The position numbers were made by a program, and so were the translations under genes. Shown here one piece after another: positions 1-12,093 of a stretch of 64,000 bases of DNA. The notes under the pieces were generated by a model, which had not been told where the DNA came from, ran no database searches, and saw nothing but the letters and a program-made list of their open reading frames with translations. Origin of the DNA: Deroplatys truncata. Lineage: Eukaryota > Arthropoda > Insecta > Mantodea > Mantidae. The DNA lies in the NCBI GenBank assembly GCA_030765065.1, contig CM060984.1, positions 101,537,488-101,601,487 of the forward strand, read 5' to 3'. Each line of letters opens with the position of its first letter. The stretch's first letter is position 1.

Positions 1-950
1 GTGCCGTGTGACAAAATGGGCACATGGGTTCAGTCAATGGTATCTACAACGCCAGGAAAATTTGCAGTTGCATAAAATTCTTGAATCACTGAGGCCGTGA
101 GGAAACGATTACTTCAGTTTGTTTCACCATATATCTGCACACTGTGGATTTCGAAACTCCGTTGCAGTCACTGTTGATACGGAATGACCCTCTGGTGAAA
201 TACTTGAGCGTTACCATAACTGCTGAATCGGTAAAAGTAACCGATTTCTGTTCGTAGGTATTCTATCTCGGTTCAGTATCTTCCAATATTTTCAACACTC
301 CTGTTTTGATAATCTGTAACGAGCCACAAATTCTACGTCATTCACATTGTACGGGTAGATATGGTTATTTCTATCCTCTATAACACGTTCTGGGCCCATG
401 TTTTCAATAAATTCGTTGAACAACATTTCAATACCGAAAATATTCGTGTTCAGTTACTGAATGAAAGTAAATGCGATGCCGTTTCTCAGAGCTAGAGTAC
501 GTACATGACCTTTAAACTAGAATTGACAGATCGTCAATGATTTGAAGGCAGGAAAATGGAGCCTCAAAAGTTGACACGAACTTCGGCTGTCAAAAGGATG
601 ACGCACATTGATGAAACACAACTTCTACTTTTAAGAGCCGTTAACAGCTTTACGATCTTCAAATACCTTGACCTTTAGGACCTAATGACGGCATTCGGCC
701 CCTAAAATCCGACCCTTTTCATAACCTTTCGCTGTCATTACTATGCGTATTTTAAAGTATGTTATCCATAAAAACTATTCATTTTAGAACTCATATTTGC
801 CGAACTACTTTTTTTATAAGTAGCCACTACTGTCCCTCAAAATATTACACCATTATTGACTACGACATTTGGAATAAAAGCAAAGAACTTACACTTGCGA
901 ATACAAGTTGAAGTGGTGGAGCAAATGGATAGCTTTAGATAGTTAGAATC
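1..950. other. AT-rich DNA, nothing recognised
   Basis: I find no open frame with recognisable content, no tRNA-like box and no clear repeat that recurs elsewhere in the window. Probably old decayed repeat or intergenic sequence. Confidence 0.4.
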
Positions 951-959
951 TATCACACT

Positions 960-996
960 GATTTCTTGACAACACTTAAGCTGTTGTCAAGAAATC
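960..996. repeat. Perfect 14-bp hairpin
   Basis: GATTTCTTGACAAC (960-973) is followed by a 9-base spacer and by its exact reverse complement (983-996). It stands alone in non-coding DNA. No T tract follows that would make it a Pol III terminator. It could be the junction of two inverted element ends or a small foldback remnant. Confidence 0.7.
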
Positions 997-1249
997 AGAG
1001 AACAGCAATGGCAAAGGGAGCTTTCACAGAAAAAGGAATATTTTCTGTAGACCATTGAAGAAAAATTAAGATTAGTGATGTGTAGTGTGAAGAGTCAGTG
1101 TAGTGTGGTATTATACAGTGTGGAAACTTGAACACTTCGACGATGTTGCAAAAAACAGCTGGAAGCGTCTAAAATTCGGATATGGAGAAGAGCAGAGCAT
1201 GTGAAACGGACAGATAAAATAAGTGTTGAAGCCCTTTAAAAAAAAGAAT

Positions 1250-2080
1250 ATATATATATCTGAGTTACATTCACATGAGGTTCTCTACGCACTATCGTTT
1301 ATTTTTATATAACTTCTACAGACTATTCACATGAAAACTTATTTTTCTATTTAGTTCCTGTTAATCGAAACAAACCTTCGCAAAAATGGTTTCATTACGC
1401 ATTTCGCTGCAGGTAATAGCGGAACAGAGCAAAGCGAATCGATAATCAGTAATTGCTGACCTTGAAATCCTATACTCTTTCCATGACATCGCGAGAAACA
1501 AATTTAGGACAGCACTTTAAAAATGACAAAGTATTGAAAAAATCAAAGCAATAATAATGGACATCTCAGAAATGGTTGATGCCAAAAAACTGGTACTTTA
1601 AATAAACTTTAAGTTTACCGGTTATACAAAGTTATACAACATTCCTTCCGAATGAAGAGAACTTTATAAGCTATTCCCAAAAAAATCAAGATATGCATTT
1701 TACATGTCATGTAAATATCTTAAACATGTGGTACTTCGATCAAAATCGTTAGAGCCATTTTTGAGAAAATAAAAGATATCTAAAAAAATCCATATACAGG
1801 GTAGTTTGGAGAGGGGAGATTTTCTTGAAAATCTTCGTATCGCGTGTTTGGAAGATACTGAACTTAAACACCAAGTTTGGTATTTATCAAACTTTTCATT
1901 GTTTAGCTATGTTGTTCACAAACACACACACACACACAAATATTTTTCTAAAAATACTTTTTAGGATTCGGGAGGCCTCAAAACAGTATTTTCGGTGAAT
2001 TTTGATTTGGTATTTTTGGGTGGAATACGAGCTTCTTCTGCTTATTAGGTACGTGATAGAAAAATAAAAATTGCTTGCTA
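1250..2080 (-). repeat. Family M repeat, near full length
   Basis: This copy reads in reverse relative to the reference copy at 52424. It begins with the family's end motif (ctgagttacattcacatga then ttctctac). It passes through the conserved blocks 'ttttgagaaaataaaa' and 'gggagattttcttgaaaatc', then the microsatellite site, here (CA)n at 1921-1938, and ends with the 'ggtgaattt...gtgg aat' block and the other end near 2079. No protein is encoded: only short, unrelated open frames cross it. Confidence 0.8.
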
Positions 2081-2394
2081 AGAGAACGGTAAAAAGAAAA
2101 AAGGTGGGATAGAGAAAGAGACGGATGACAGACAATACCGGTTCCCATGCAGAGACAAAGAGAAAAGCTAAAAGGACGAGAGGAGGAGTTTGGGCTTGTA
2201 GTGAACTAGATAAATAGATAAGGTATCTTTATTTGTGTCAAATTATTAGTTATTACACAAATACTTAGTGCATGGGTCATTGACCGTGCATGCATATTTA
2301 AGATACAATTAAAGGTGACAGAAAGAAACGAAATAAAGAAAAAAAGAAAAAAATAGAGATAAATTGTTCACTGCTATAGATATAGGTACAGGGG

Positions 2395-2830
2395 ATTCAA
2401 CGGAGGGGGACACCTCGTATACTGCGACCTGCATAGATCTATTGCGGCTGTCACTCCCAGGAAGAAGGGATGAAGTGAAGGAACCACATGAGGCTACAGG
2501 CCTTAGGTAGACAGGACACAAAGACGCGCGGAAGTCCCCAGACTTTTGTTTAAGCTCACTGATCCGTCGCATTGCTGGAGCCACCGAGAAAGAGCTATGA
2601 ACGACCCATCAATCAAGCAACCAGAAACCTAGAATTCCAGCTGAAAGACGAGAAGGAAACGGAATGAAAGGTAAATGGTAGAAAAGAAATCGTGGTAGAG
2701 AAGAAACCACCTCAGCATTCCCTGCCGACCCCAGGAAAACCATGGGTCAGGGTGGGCGGTCTGGGATCGAACCCGCGACCTCCCGAATGCGAGTGGCACA
2801 CGTTATTGCGGCGCCACCTCGCTCGATTAA
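2395..2830 (-). repeat. SINE-1, tRNA-derived long SINE
   Basis: Read on the minus strand, the element starts at about 2830 with a tRNA-like head: 'gagcgaggtggcgccgcaat' carries the A box and 'GGTTCGATCCC' (about 2765) the B box of a Pol III promoter. The body, with 'acccatggttttcctgggg' and a tail near 'gtgtccccctccgttgaatc', recurs at 13600 (+), 17870 (-) and 21440 (-), and in a variant at 27357 (+). At about 430 bp it is long for a SINE. It is non-coding. Confidence 0.85.
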
Positions 2831-2839
2831 ATTGCCTCT

Positions 2840-3260
2840 ACTAACTAAACAAATCTGATCTGGCTTCACCCACTTTAGCCAGGAAATTTCCTACGTATTG
2901 CCAGTTCCCATGGTCAGCCAGTAGATTCCAACATACCTGCTAGAAGGCTCTCACGAATTTTTCTTTGAGTTCAAGCGTTCGCTGGTTCCCCCACTGCGCG
3001 CATTCCGCCAAAATACATACCCAGTCTTCATAAGGACAGTGAAGTACTTGCCCTTGGGTAGAATACTGCGACTGTTACAAAGGAATGACGCACCACCAGC
3101 GTGAAAGAACGCAAAATTCTCTTCGAGTTTGCACTTCACAAAACAACACAAGCTAAAATAACTCGATATAACGCGCAGTTTCCAAAACACCGCTATGCCT
3201 TGTCTGTAGCGGGTGGAGAGCGCTGTGAAGAAATAACGACCAAATTAATGTCTGCGAAAG
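2840..3260. other. Non-coding stretch, nothing recognised
   Basis: A 79-codon minus-strand open frame (3190-2951) shows no domain I recognise and is close to what chance would give. I do not call it a gene. Confidence 0.35.
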
Positions 3261-3269
3261 AATAAATAC

Positions 3270-4395
3270 AGAAATCATGGCCAACATCCTTTGGTGCTAG
3301 CAGACTGATCCCGCTCCAGATTCCTTTCAAACTCTCGTCTCTTTCGCCCTCTTCTCTGTTTCTTTTTAACGTGCGTCCTAGTGCTCCACATATGTGTGCT
3401 GCGAGATATAATTCCAATATGAACCTGGCCAATGTGCCAATTTTTGAGGCAAACTGCATTCTGTAAGATATAGCTGTTAAGTTTAATTAACAATAATAGT
3501 AATTTTTCATCTTCTTCACCATATGGAGTAGGTGATTGTTCCGACTTCATTGTTTCTTTTCATCGTCCTTTGGACCTTCCTATATCTCTTCTTCCAATCA
3601 TCCTATAATTAAACACATATTTTGGGAGTTTCTGGTGTCCTCCATTCTATTTATATGCCGGAACCATTTGTCCAATATTTTTTTAAACCATTCTTTCATC
3701 CATGCTGAAAATCTGTAATTCCTATCTAATTTCATTTTGGAAGCGAACAGATTTATGAAATCCTTTATTCTCCTATGTCATTTCGCTACGTTGTACTTTT
3801 TATTCTGAATCTTACTTGTGCTTATCCATGTTTTTGATCCACAAAGAAGAAAAGCGATAGCTATTGTTTGTTAAATTTAATTCTAGTATCTTTCCTTGTT
3901 TTACTCTTTAGCGTTCGATGTATAGTACCATACATCATTTGAAATTTTGCTAGTTATGTATAAACGTTCTCTTGATATTCATTTCACGTGCTAATATCAC
4001 ACTACAGATAATTATACTGTTTAACTTATTCTAACGTTTTTCCTTCTAAAGTAATCTTTGAATGCATTTGTGACTTTTCCCATTATTCTACGATCTTAGT
4101 TTTCTCCGTTGAAATCCTGAAATCATATTCTTTACAGATATTGTTCAAAATATTATAAGATCTCTGCAGATCATCTTCATTACTTTGAATGATGTCTGAT
4201 ACGTCAGCATCGTATAGTAAAATATTTACAGTTGTATTATCATTGATTTTTATACCTATACTTAGTAAATGCTTCCACTTCTGTACTACATCATTAATAT
4301 ACGTACAATACTAAATAATTAGGAGACATGTACACCCTTGTCTAAAACCCCTATTTATTAAAATAGTTTCATTCGGTGGTTACTTAAATTATAAA
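3270..4395 (-). pseudogene. LINE reverse transcriptase relic (RTE/BovB-like)
   Basis: The minus strand, read with frame changes, gives the later part of a non-LTR retrotransposon polymerase. 'NRGFRQGCT' is the block before the catalytic motif, followed by 'YINDVVQKWK' and 'NTVNILLYDADVSD'. The last should be the F/YADD box; here it is YDAD, which would be inactive. Then come 'EDDLQRSYNILNNICK' and 'STEKTKIVE', both typical of RTE/BovB-type proteins. Toward the 3' end, 'VFNYRMIGRRDIGRSKGR' and 'MKSEQSPTPY' match the usual C-terminal block of such elements. Stops and frameshifts occur throughout, and the endonuclease and 5' half of the polymerase are absent. Clade assignment is from motif memory and tentative; an RT relic is secure. 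Confidence 0.75.
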
Positions 4396-4399
4396 AGGA

Positions 4400-5630
4400 C
4401 ACAAGAGCTGTTTCCCACCTAAGGGGGGCGTAGCGTATCTGTCTCATATACCGATGTATAAGCTACATGTATAAGGTTTTTCTTCTTATTCTCAGATGAC
4501 AGATATCGGGCCACACCAAGCTCTATGCTTTCTGGCCTCATTTGAGCCGCCATTTCATCCATTTTATTAATTCATTATTCAATATGACAAGTTAAACGGC
4601 GTTAAAATAAAATAAATAATAATAAAATGAACTGGATAAGAATTAAAAACGGAGGAGGATTTCAGCACTGCTGCAAAGGTTAGGCCTATTGCACTACGGA
4701 ACCTCCGGGAGGAAGGGATAAGGCAAGAGAGTACGATGGATGGCCAGATTGATGGCGGCAGGTGCAGCGCAGCGGGGTCCCTAACGCTTCTAGATTGAAC
4801 ATTTTCGAAACAGGTGGCGTCATCTAGCGTCATATATGAAAGAGAAGTTGAGGTGTCAATTTGCGGTTTGTTCCTATACTGAGATACCTTAAAGCTTGGA
4901 GCAATTGCCAGGTAACGGAAGCAGAAACGAGAACCAGAACGCAACAGGAACGTGAATACGTCACGCACAGTCAACTGGATGCAGTAATTCTAACCTCAAT
5001 TTTCCAGAATAAACAGGCAATGAGAACCAGATCGAGGAGTAAACGCGGAAGGTATGAGTAGGCCTTTTAATTCAAAACGAAATAAGATGAAAACGAGAAA
5101 GTATGTCGATTTCTACACCGATAACAACATGAAAAATCGATTTTCTGCATTCGGAGATCATTTGTTTAGAACCAATCAGACCCTTACTATTTATTTTTTT
5201 ATGAATCCAGTTTTGTCAAATTTGACATTCAAAAACAATAAACAATACAGATGACTATTATTTATTTTGAAAGACAATTTCCTTAATTTGTTTTAAGATA
5301 ATTTATAATTAGTATGTATTGCATGAAATATAAATTGATTTGATTATTCTGGGGCATTGCTCAAACTGCCACAGTCATTCAAATTTCTCCATATATGTAT
5401 GCCAACTTATTGAACCTATACCTACAGTGCTTACCTATATATCACATTTGGCTCAAATACTGTTGTGTTTGTTTGTTTTTGCACTTAAATACTTCATATT
5501 AGAAGTTGTCACAAGCTGGGCCAATGGAGGGATTTTTGTGCCTATCTCGAGACTGATCTCATGTAACAAGGCCGGCCTTACTCCATCACAAAGCTCACTT
5601 TATTTCTGCCACAAAATCAGCTTAATATCA
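4400..5630. other. Intergenic sequence without a recognised gene
   Basis: It contains a 131-codon minus-strand frame (4974-4579) and two 66-codon plus-strand frames (4861-5061, 5054-5254). None shows a recognisable domain or supporting splice or promoter context. The minus-strand frame overlaps a GC-richer patch (4690-4830) that may be a repeat fragment. Confidence 0.4.
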
Positions 5631-5639
5631 AGGTCTCAG

Positions 5640-5880
5640 TACTATGTACACCCAGGAAGGTCATTTCAGGGTTTGGGGGGAAATTGTCCCGAGTTATAAG
5701 AAATAATTAAATTACTGCTTATTATTGCTCTACCAAATAAAAAGTACTAAAACTGTACTTTTAATTCAAATATTTCACATTTAAAAGATAAAAGGTAAAA
5801 TAAAAATATATTTTAGGTTAAATATGTCGTTAAAATTCACATGAACATTCGGACAACTGCTTCATAATGCTTTCAAAAAT
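5640..5880 (+). repeat. Unnamed repeat, second copy at 23600-23960
   Basis: The stretch from 'tcccgagttataagaaataa' through 'ttattgctctaccaaa' to 'attcggacaactgcttc' reappears in inverse orientation at 23740-23950 with about one change in five bases. Both copies start in a G-rich block. No coding content. Confidence 0.7.
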
Positions 5881-6143
5881 GTGTTCAGATAATGATCCTC
5901 CTTGGTCTTCCAAGGGTTAATTATTTACAGTGAAGAGAGATGTACACACCAACCACTGGTGTCCTGCGTCCTGGAAAGCTTCGGGTTGATTTAACTTTAA
6001 ACTGTGTTTTAATCTTTTCCCCTTCTCGCTCCCGTTTAATCAGGGCAATTTACACCGGGTAAAACTGGAGGTTTCAAAAACAGAAGTATACATCAGTGTA
6101 AAATGACTAGTAACGAACCAAGCTGGCATCACCGCGACGTATA

Positions 6144-7154
6144 CTCACATGCATAAAAAGTGGCCCATAAGGGAATGCAGCTGTTGATGTTGGTACTGAC
6201 AAATTTAGCCCCACCATCTGCCAGTGTGAACTCCCTTTGTTCTTCGAGCATAATTCTAGCCGAGGATTGGCAAGGTACTTTACCTCCCCTCAAAAAACAA
6301 AAAGTATGGCCGAACTGTCGAAGAGTAATGTTACAATCTAGTTGTCCATGTTCTCACTAAAAAAATCAGTTTTTATTTATAGACGCTCTTTATCTACTAT
6401 GGTTCTTAGCGTCACATTCTATATTGGGCGTGAAAGACCGTAAATTTTGCTCAGAGGCCTCTTCACCAGGCTTGAGGTTCTTTTACGTGCCGTAAATCTA
6501 CGACACGGGACCACCAGCTTTACTTCCCTTCCGAAGGAAGCCATGCTAAGGATTTTTGCGCGCGAAAAAAAAAAGCATCGCCCTCCGTCGGGTTTGAACC
6601 GCGACCTCGCTAGCAAAGTACTGTTAATGCAATGTTTCCTTGAATTTTAGCGCTAAATAAAATATATAATAAAATCTTAGAAATAAAGACGAAAGTTGAT
6701 ATCCCCCCTTTATTACACTTACGCCTTGTATTTTCATGCTACGCTACCGTTTTTAATGTCGCTTTTCTTAATGCCATTCGATGGCAGCAATAACTTTAAC
6801 CTTCATCTCCATGTCGCTGATGAAAGCTCTCATATAAATGTCACAGATGTCCAAACGAACATGTAAATAATTCTTCACTCCTTCCCCTAGAAGGCCAAAT
6901 TACAATGCATTGTGCACCAATCGTAGCGAAACGCTCATTAAGGTGGTATCCGAACCACCCCTTTATTTCATATCGATTACAACTTCGTTCATTAGTTCCT
7001 TTTTGTATCCATAAATTGTTTTTCGGGCCAATCACCTAGAGCACAGATACTGGCTGGATGGAGTCCAGGGTTAGTCACCTGAAAGTGCAAACCTTAAAGA
7101 GGGAAAAACACTATTGCGTTTAGGGAAATGGGGCACTTTTTATGCATGTCAGTG
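6144..7154. mobile_element. TA-flanked non-autonomous DNA element with nested SINE
   Basis: The two ends are inverted repeats of about 26 bp with two mismatches: 'CTCACATGCATAAAAAGTGG' on the left and, reading in from the right, 'CACTGACATGCATAAAAAGT'. Both are bordered by TA (6142-6143 and 7155-7156), the duplication made by Tc1/mariner-type transposases. The inside carries no transposase frame, and a SINE-2 copy (about 6370-6640) has landed in it. It is therefore a MITE-like element moved in trans, roughly 740 bp before the SINE insertion. Confidence 0.75.
6370..6640 (-). repeat. SINE-2 copy, nested
   Basis: It contains blocks found again at 45527 and 54384: 'tttatagacgctcttta', 'cattctatattgggcgtg', 'aggcttgaggttcttttacg'. 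At the high end 'cgggtttgaaccgcgacctc' is the reverse complement of a Pol III B box (GGTTCAAACCC). The element is tRNA-derived and reads on the minus strand. Confidence 0.8.
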
Positions 7155-7159
7155 TACCT

Positions 7160-7865
7160 TAATGGCATTTCTTCCCAAAACAAAAGCTAAATGGTGCGCT
7201 GTTATCAAATAGTACACACAGCATGCAGTGGAATGAGGAACGGTCATTTAAGGGTGTCCTAAACTATATCCACGCATATAATTTGCGACTGTCTCAGATA
7301 TAGGCTATACTCCTTTAAGTAAAGATTAAACCATATTTAAACCACATTATCTCATTTTAAGCTTCACTTTGGAGTTTTACTGACTTCACCAAACTTAATA
7401 TTAAGAAATATATATTAAAGATGAACTATGGCAATCCAGTTTGAATTATTTATCCTAACTCATTCTTTCGCAATGGGTGGATTTTCCATTAATTGTAATG
7501 CTACAAAATACCAATATGCACAGAATTATTAAAAAATAAGGATAAGATTTCAACTTTTTATATCAAAGAAATTGTGAAAGACAGAAATACATGCTGAATT
7601 TCACTAAATGGAGGAAAGTTTTATGGTCATTGAGATTGTATGCATTTAACAAAAACGTCATCCGCTGATCGAAACATCAAAACAGTAGTACGTTTTCTAC
7701 CACGAGCAAATCAATTAATTGAATTTAATTATCAAACCTTTTATGCCACACATGAACCTTCTTATGAGAGGTAGCCGTTTGTTATATTTATTACAGAAGC
7801 GATTTGTTGTACTTGAAAAATAGACTGACAAATTGCTACGCACAAAACTTATTTTACTGTGCTCA
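7160..7865. other. AT-rich sequence, nothing recognised
   Basis: No open frame of note, no tRNA-like box and no recurrence in the window. Confidence 0.4.
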
Positions 7866-7870
7866 CCCTA

Positions 7871-8390
7871 TTTACTTTCTCTACCACTATCTATTGTAAC
7901 TTGTATTCCACCCAAAAATTTGATAACCGGATTTCGCCGGAAGTACACGTTCTGTGGTCCCCGAAACAAAAAAAGCACGTTTATAAAAAGCTCCGCGAAT
8001 GCGCTTATCCGTTCTGTGTTTGTCTATTTGTAAACAGAATAACTAAAAAAATTCGATTAAATACTAAACCTGGTGTTCATATTCAGCATATTCCAAAGAT
8101 GCGACATGAAGATTTTCAAGAAAATCTCCCCTCACAATACTATCCTTTACATGGAAAAATGTTCCTTACTTTTTATTTTCTCAAAAACAGTTCTAACGAT
8201 TTTGATTACAATATTAAATGTTTAATATAAAAATGTATATATTATATTTTCTTTGAATATCCTGTGACTTTCCTTTATTTTGTTGAATTTTGTATAGCAA
8301 GGACATTTAACAAATGGACAAAAACTCATTAAAATTGACAATTTGTATTGTTTAATAGCGTTAGCTGTTTTCGAAATATTCCATGTTGCA
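7871..8390 (+). repeat. Family M repeat, 3'-truncated
   Basis: It starts with the family end 'TTACTTTCTCTACCAC', then 'ttccacccaaaaatttgata', 'cagaataactaaaaaaattc' at the usual microsatellite site (here lacking a long run) and 'gatgcgacatgaagattttc'. It fades out near 8390. A 123-codon open frame crosses it (7859-8230), but this follows the repeat and has no protein family signature. Confidence 0.75.
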
Positions 8391-8633
8391 AGATTAGATC
8401 TTTCCTAAGCGTCAACTAACGGACATTCCTGAAAGTTTGCGATTCTTGCTGTTTGCTCCCTTTCTTTTCTTTCCATCGCAAGAGCTTATTACCACGAATA
8501 AATATTTGAATCCTGTGTCCACGTGCTAAAACCTTCTTGCTTAATTTGAAACGATTTTTAGATAAAATATATCCTGATTAATGTAGCGAGGATAGGAGAA
8601 TCATGTTTATATGAATAGTATGTAATGAATATA

Positions 8634-8861
8634 CCAGGTGGCCCACACAAGCCGCCCTTAGTTGAAATTAGTTTATACCGGATATCACGGACGCCAAGAG
8701 GTTTGCCTTAGCAAAACTGCAAAGGGGTCTCCATACCGACAGAGAGGAAACCTCTAAATGAATGACTGCCCCTTTGAACAACAATATTAAGGCAACTTCT
8801 TTTGCACTTATGTATGCGGGAAACATAAAACTGCAAAGGACGGTTTGTTTGAGCCACCTGG
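8634..8861. mobile_element. 228-bp MITE with TA duplication
   Basis: The left end CCAGGTGGCCCACACAAGCC is matched by an inverted right end, which reads inward as CCAGGTGGCTCAAACAAACC. TA dinucleotides sit on both sides (8632-8633, 8862-8863). There is no coding capacity. Size, ends and target duplication fit a MITE mobilised by a Tc1/mariner-class transposase. Confidence 0.8.
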
Positions 8862-9049
8862 TACCCATGTGAATTTTTCATTGACAGAGAAAGTCGTATG
8901 AATATATCACATCAGATATTTACTTTCTGCCATCGATCTATAGTAGGAAAGAGGAGGATTTGAGGCTCTCTGAATCCTACATACATACAAATTATATATA
9001 TTATGTATATATAATTTAATATCTAATATAATACATAGATATTAGAACA

Positions 9050-10055
9050 TAATGTGTGTGTGAAGAGTATAACTCAAAAAACGAAATGTCAGGTAAATGC
9101 GAAACTTGGTATTTAAGTTCAGTACCTTCCAAAGTTGTGACGCGAAGGTTTTCAAAAAAGAATATCTCTCATCCCAAACTACCCTTCACTTGGAATATTT
9201 TTAGAAATTTTTTGTTTTCTCAAAAATGACTTTAACGAGTTTTATTAACATGCCATGTATTTAAAATATTTAAATGGCGCATATGCATCTTGAATTTTCT
9301 GGGAATAGCCTGTGAAGTTCTCTTCACTTGGAAGAAATTTTATATATTTTCCTATAACGGGTAAAACATAAGATTTAAAATTACGGCACAAGATATGTAG
9401 ATCCCTTCAAAACACACAGTTTGTTTTCAGTAACTTTTTTGTAGAATCAGCCATTTCCGAGAATTCGCTACTATTTTTTGTATTTTTCAATACAAGTTTG
9501 AATTGTTTTAGTAATACTTGTCGCTATTCAGCTGTTTCTCGCAGTCATATGACTATCAATTCTACTTGCTGTATCCGTCTTGTACCTGCAAAAATTTGTA
9601 ATGAAACTATTTCTGCAAAGGTTTATCTCGATTAACATGAAGCAAACAGAAAATATACTTTCGTAGGAATAGTTTGTAGAAAATATATAAAAAAATCTGA
9701 TGTGTTACACTCACATGAACTTCTCTACTCTTATACAAACTATTTTTACAAACGCTCCACATAGCAACCAGCGCTTAAAATATTTGACTATCGCTTAAAG
9801 CCTACCAATTCCCCTTGCATCTACAAGAAAATTAGCAATAAGATTAACATCTCGATATCTCGATTAACATGAAGCATATGGAGAATAAGCGTTTATAAAA
9901 ATAGTTTGTACAAGAGTAGAGAAAGTCATGTGAGTGTAACACGTCAGATTTTTTGGATTCAGGAGGCCTCAAAACATGTTTCCGGTGAAATCTCGGTATC
10001 GAATTTTTGAGTGGAATGCAATACTTACCCTACTTACTACAGGTAGTAGAGAAAG
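9050..10055. repeat. Family M mosaic of pieces in both orientations
   Basis: From 9050 to about 9690 the sequence runs in plus orientation, starting at the microsatellite site. At 9690-9750 an inverted 3' end appears ('aaaatctgatgtgttacact'). From 9752 to 9950 a plus-oriented 3' third runs to the end motif 'gtgagtgtaacacgtcag'. From 9953 the 5' end of the family follows in minus orientation, closing with 'GTAGTAGAGAAAGTAA'. This looks like several insertions or a rearranged nest. Confidence 0.75.
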
Positions 10056-10059
10056 TAAT

Positions 10060-11005
10060 AAACAATAATGGATGTTGAACTTTGCGAAGTTTTAAAGTTA
10101 TTTCGCTATGCAGTAATTTGGGAGGGGCAGCTCTAGTAATAAACTAAAAGGAATACGAAGAACAATGGCTTTTCATTAATCATTCTAGTGTTTATCTTAA
10201 ATACTCTGCCGGAAGCTATTTGTAATCTAGATTAAACTGAACGAGACTTTTTAATTGTGAAATCGTGATTCTTTCCATTCATCTGTAACTTGAACTTTAA
10301 AAGCATAAAGTAATTAATGACAATTTCAGATATTATATTCCTTAAACTACTGCCGGAGATGAAAACAATAAACGCTGGAAGCTTCGCATGGATTTCAACT
10401 TATCTATCCATGTTCCTCAGCGTGTAGGCAATTAGTTGCTATAAAATTTATTTTCGTGATGCTGTATAGCGAACGTGTCTACAAATACGAGTGATGATTC
10501 AGAGATCTAAAGAGAGGAGGTGAAGAGGGAGGGGAGTGCATTGCCCAAGCAACGAGGTAGCGATCTCCTGGAGATCGCAAGGGAGAATAAAAATAGCAAA
10601 AAAATTTCCTGAAGCCTACATTCATACGAATATAACATCATACCCAAATGCATGCGTAGCGTTAAATTTTAGGTGCGTCCATTTTCTGGCAGAAATACGT
10701 ATTATCGTGGATATTTTGGTAAATGTTTCTAAAGACGTAAATTTGTATGATGCTCCTCATATAAACTTTCCTTAATTTAGTAACAATCCAACCAAGTGTA
10801 AATGTATCTACAAATTTCCTTTACAAACTTTCATTTTAATATGTGCAGCGTTTTGCCCAGGAATTCTAAAACAAATGAACAACAGGACATATCTAAAAAA
10901 ATGTTAAAGCCAACAAAAATGCATAATTTAATCAGTTCTATATCTTTCGGTAATAAGTTCCTTTTTTTCTATTCTTGCGGTTTCTCAGTTATAAACAAAC
11001 GAGAA
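10060..11005. other. AT-rich sequence, nothing recognised
   Basis: Two small plus-strand open frames (10536-10775, 10802-11008) have no recognisable features and no exon-like context. Confidence 0.4.
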
Positions 11006-11009
11006 TAAA

Positions 11010-11235
11010 GAAGACTTCACAGACTATTTACAGGGAATTCAAGATATAAATTTTGTTCTTTATACCAATATCTTAAAATCTGACATTTTAATCAAAATTG
11101 TTACAGCCATTTTCCACAAAATAAAAAAGGCTCTCCATACAAAGGTTTGATGGGTAGAGAGAATTCCGTGAAAATGTTCGGCCTGCGCTCATGAAAGGTG
11201 CTGGATTAAGTACCTATTTTGGTGTACATCTGACT
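11010..11235 (-). repeat. Family M fragment
   Basis: A minus-oriented middle piece with 'gacttcacagactattt', 'cattttaatcaaaattgtta' and 'ttccacaaaataaaa'. It is placed directly against the plus-oriented copy that starts at 11244. Confidence 0.65.
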
Positions 11236-11243
11236 TTTTCATT

Positions 11244-11862
11244 TTTACTTTCTCTACTGCTTACCTATAGTAAGTAGATAAAGTATTGTATTCCAGCCAA
11301 AATTTCTATATCTAGATTCACCGGAAATACATGTTTTGAGACCCCTAAATAAAAAAATTATTTTTGGTAAAAGCTCCATGAGTGTGTCAGTCTGTAAACA
11401 GCATAACTCAAAAATTGAAAGTTGGTTAAATACCAAACTGGTAATTAAGTTCAGCATCTTCCAAGGATGAGACGTGAAGATTTTCAAAAAAATCCTCCAC
11501 CCCAAACTAGTCTTTACACGCAAAGATTTTCGATATTTTTGATTTTCTCAAAAAGGACTCGATTTTTATTGAAATCCAGATATCTGGATGACAAATGAAA
11601 TATGTACCTTGAATTAAGGCGGTTAAGGAGAATAAAGGGGAATAGCCGCTGAAGTCCCTTTAATTCTGAAAGACTTTTGCATAACTGGCAAACCGTAAGA
11701 TATATGCAAAATTTTACTGCACGAAAAATATAGATCTCGTTAGAGCACACAGTTTATAAAAAAATACAATACTTTTTGTGGAGTTAACCATTTTAGAGAT
11801 ATTCCTTGTTATTGGCTTGAATTTTCAAATACTTAATTTTTCTCAACTGGGAAGTCGCTATC

Positions 11863-11917
<55 letters not shown>

Positions 11918-12050
11918 TCTCTCTCGTGATCATGCAAAGAGCATGGAATTTCAAAACTATAATATAGGAACACGCTCTCTAAAATCTGACTGTCGCTTTG
12001 CCTACTGAATCCTATAACGAAATCTGTTTCTCAACTGGGAAGTCGCTATC

Positions 12051-12093
<43 letters not shown>

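Noticed and set aside
4579-4974. 131-codon minus-strand open frame
   Set aside because: No recognisable domain, no splice or promoter context, and the residue pattern is not protein-like.
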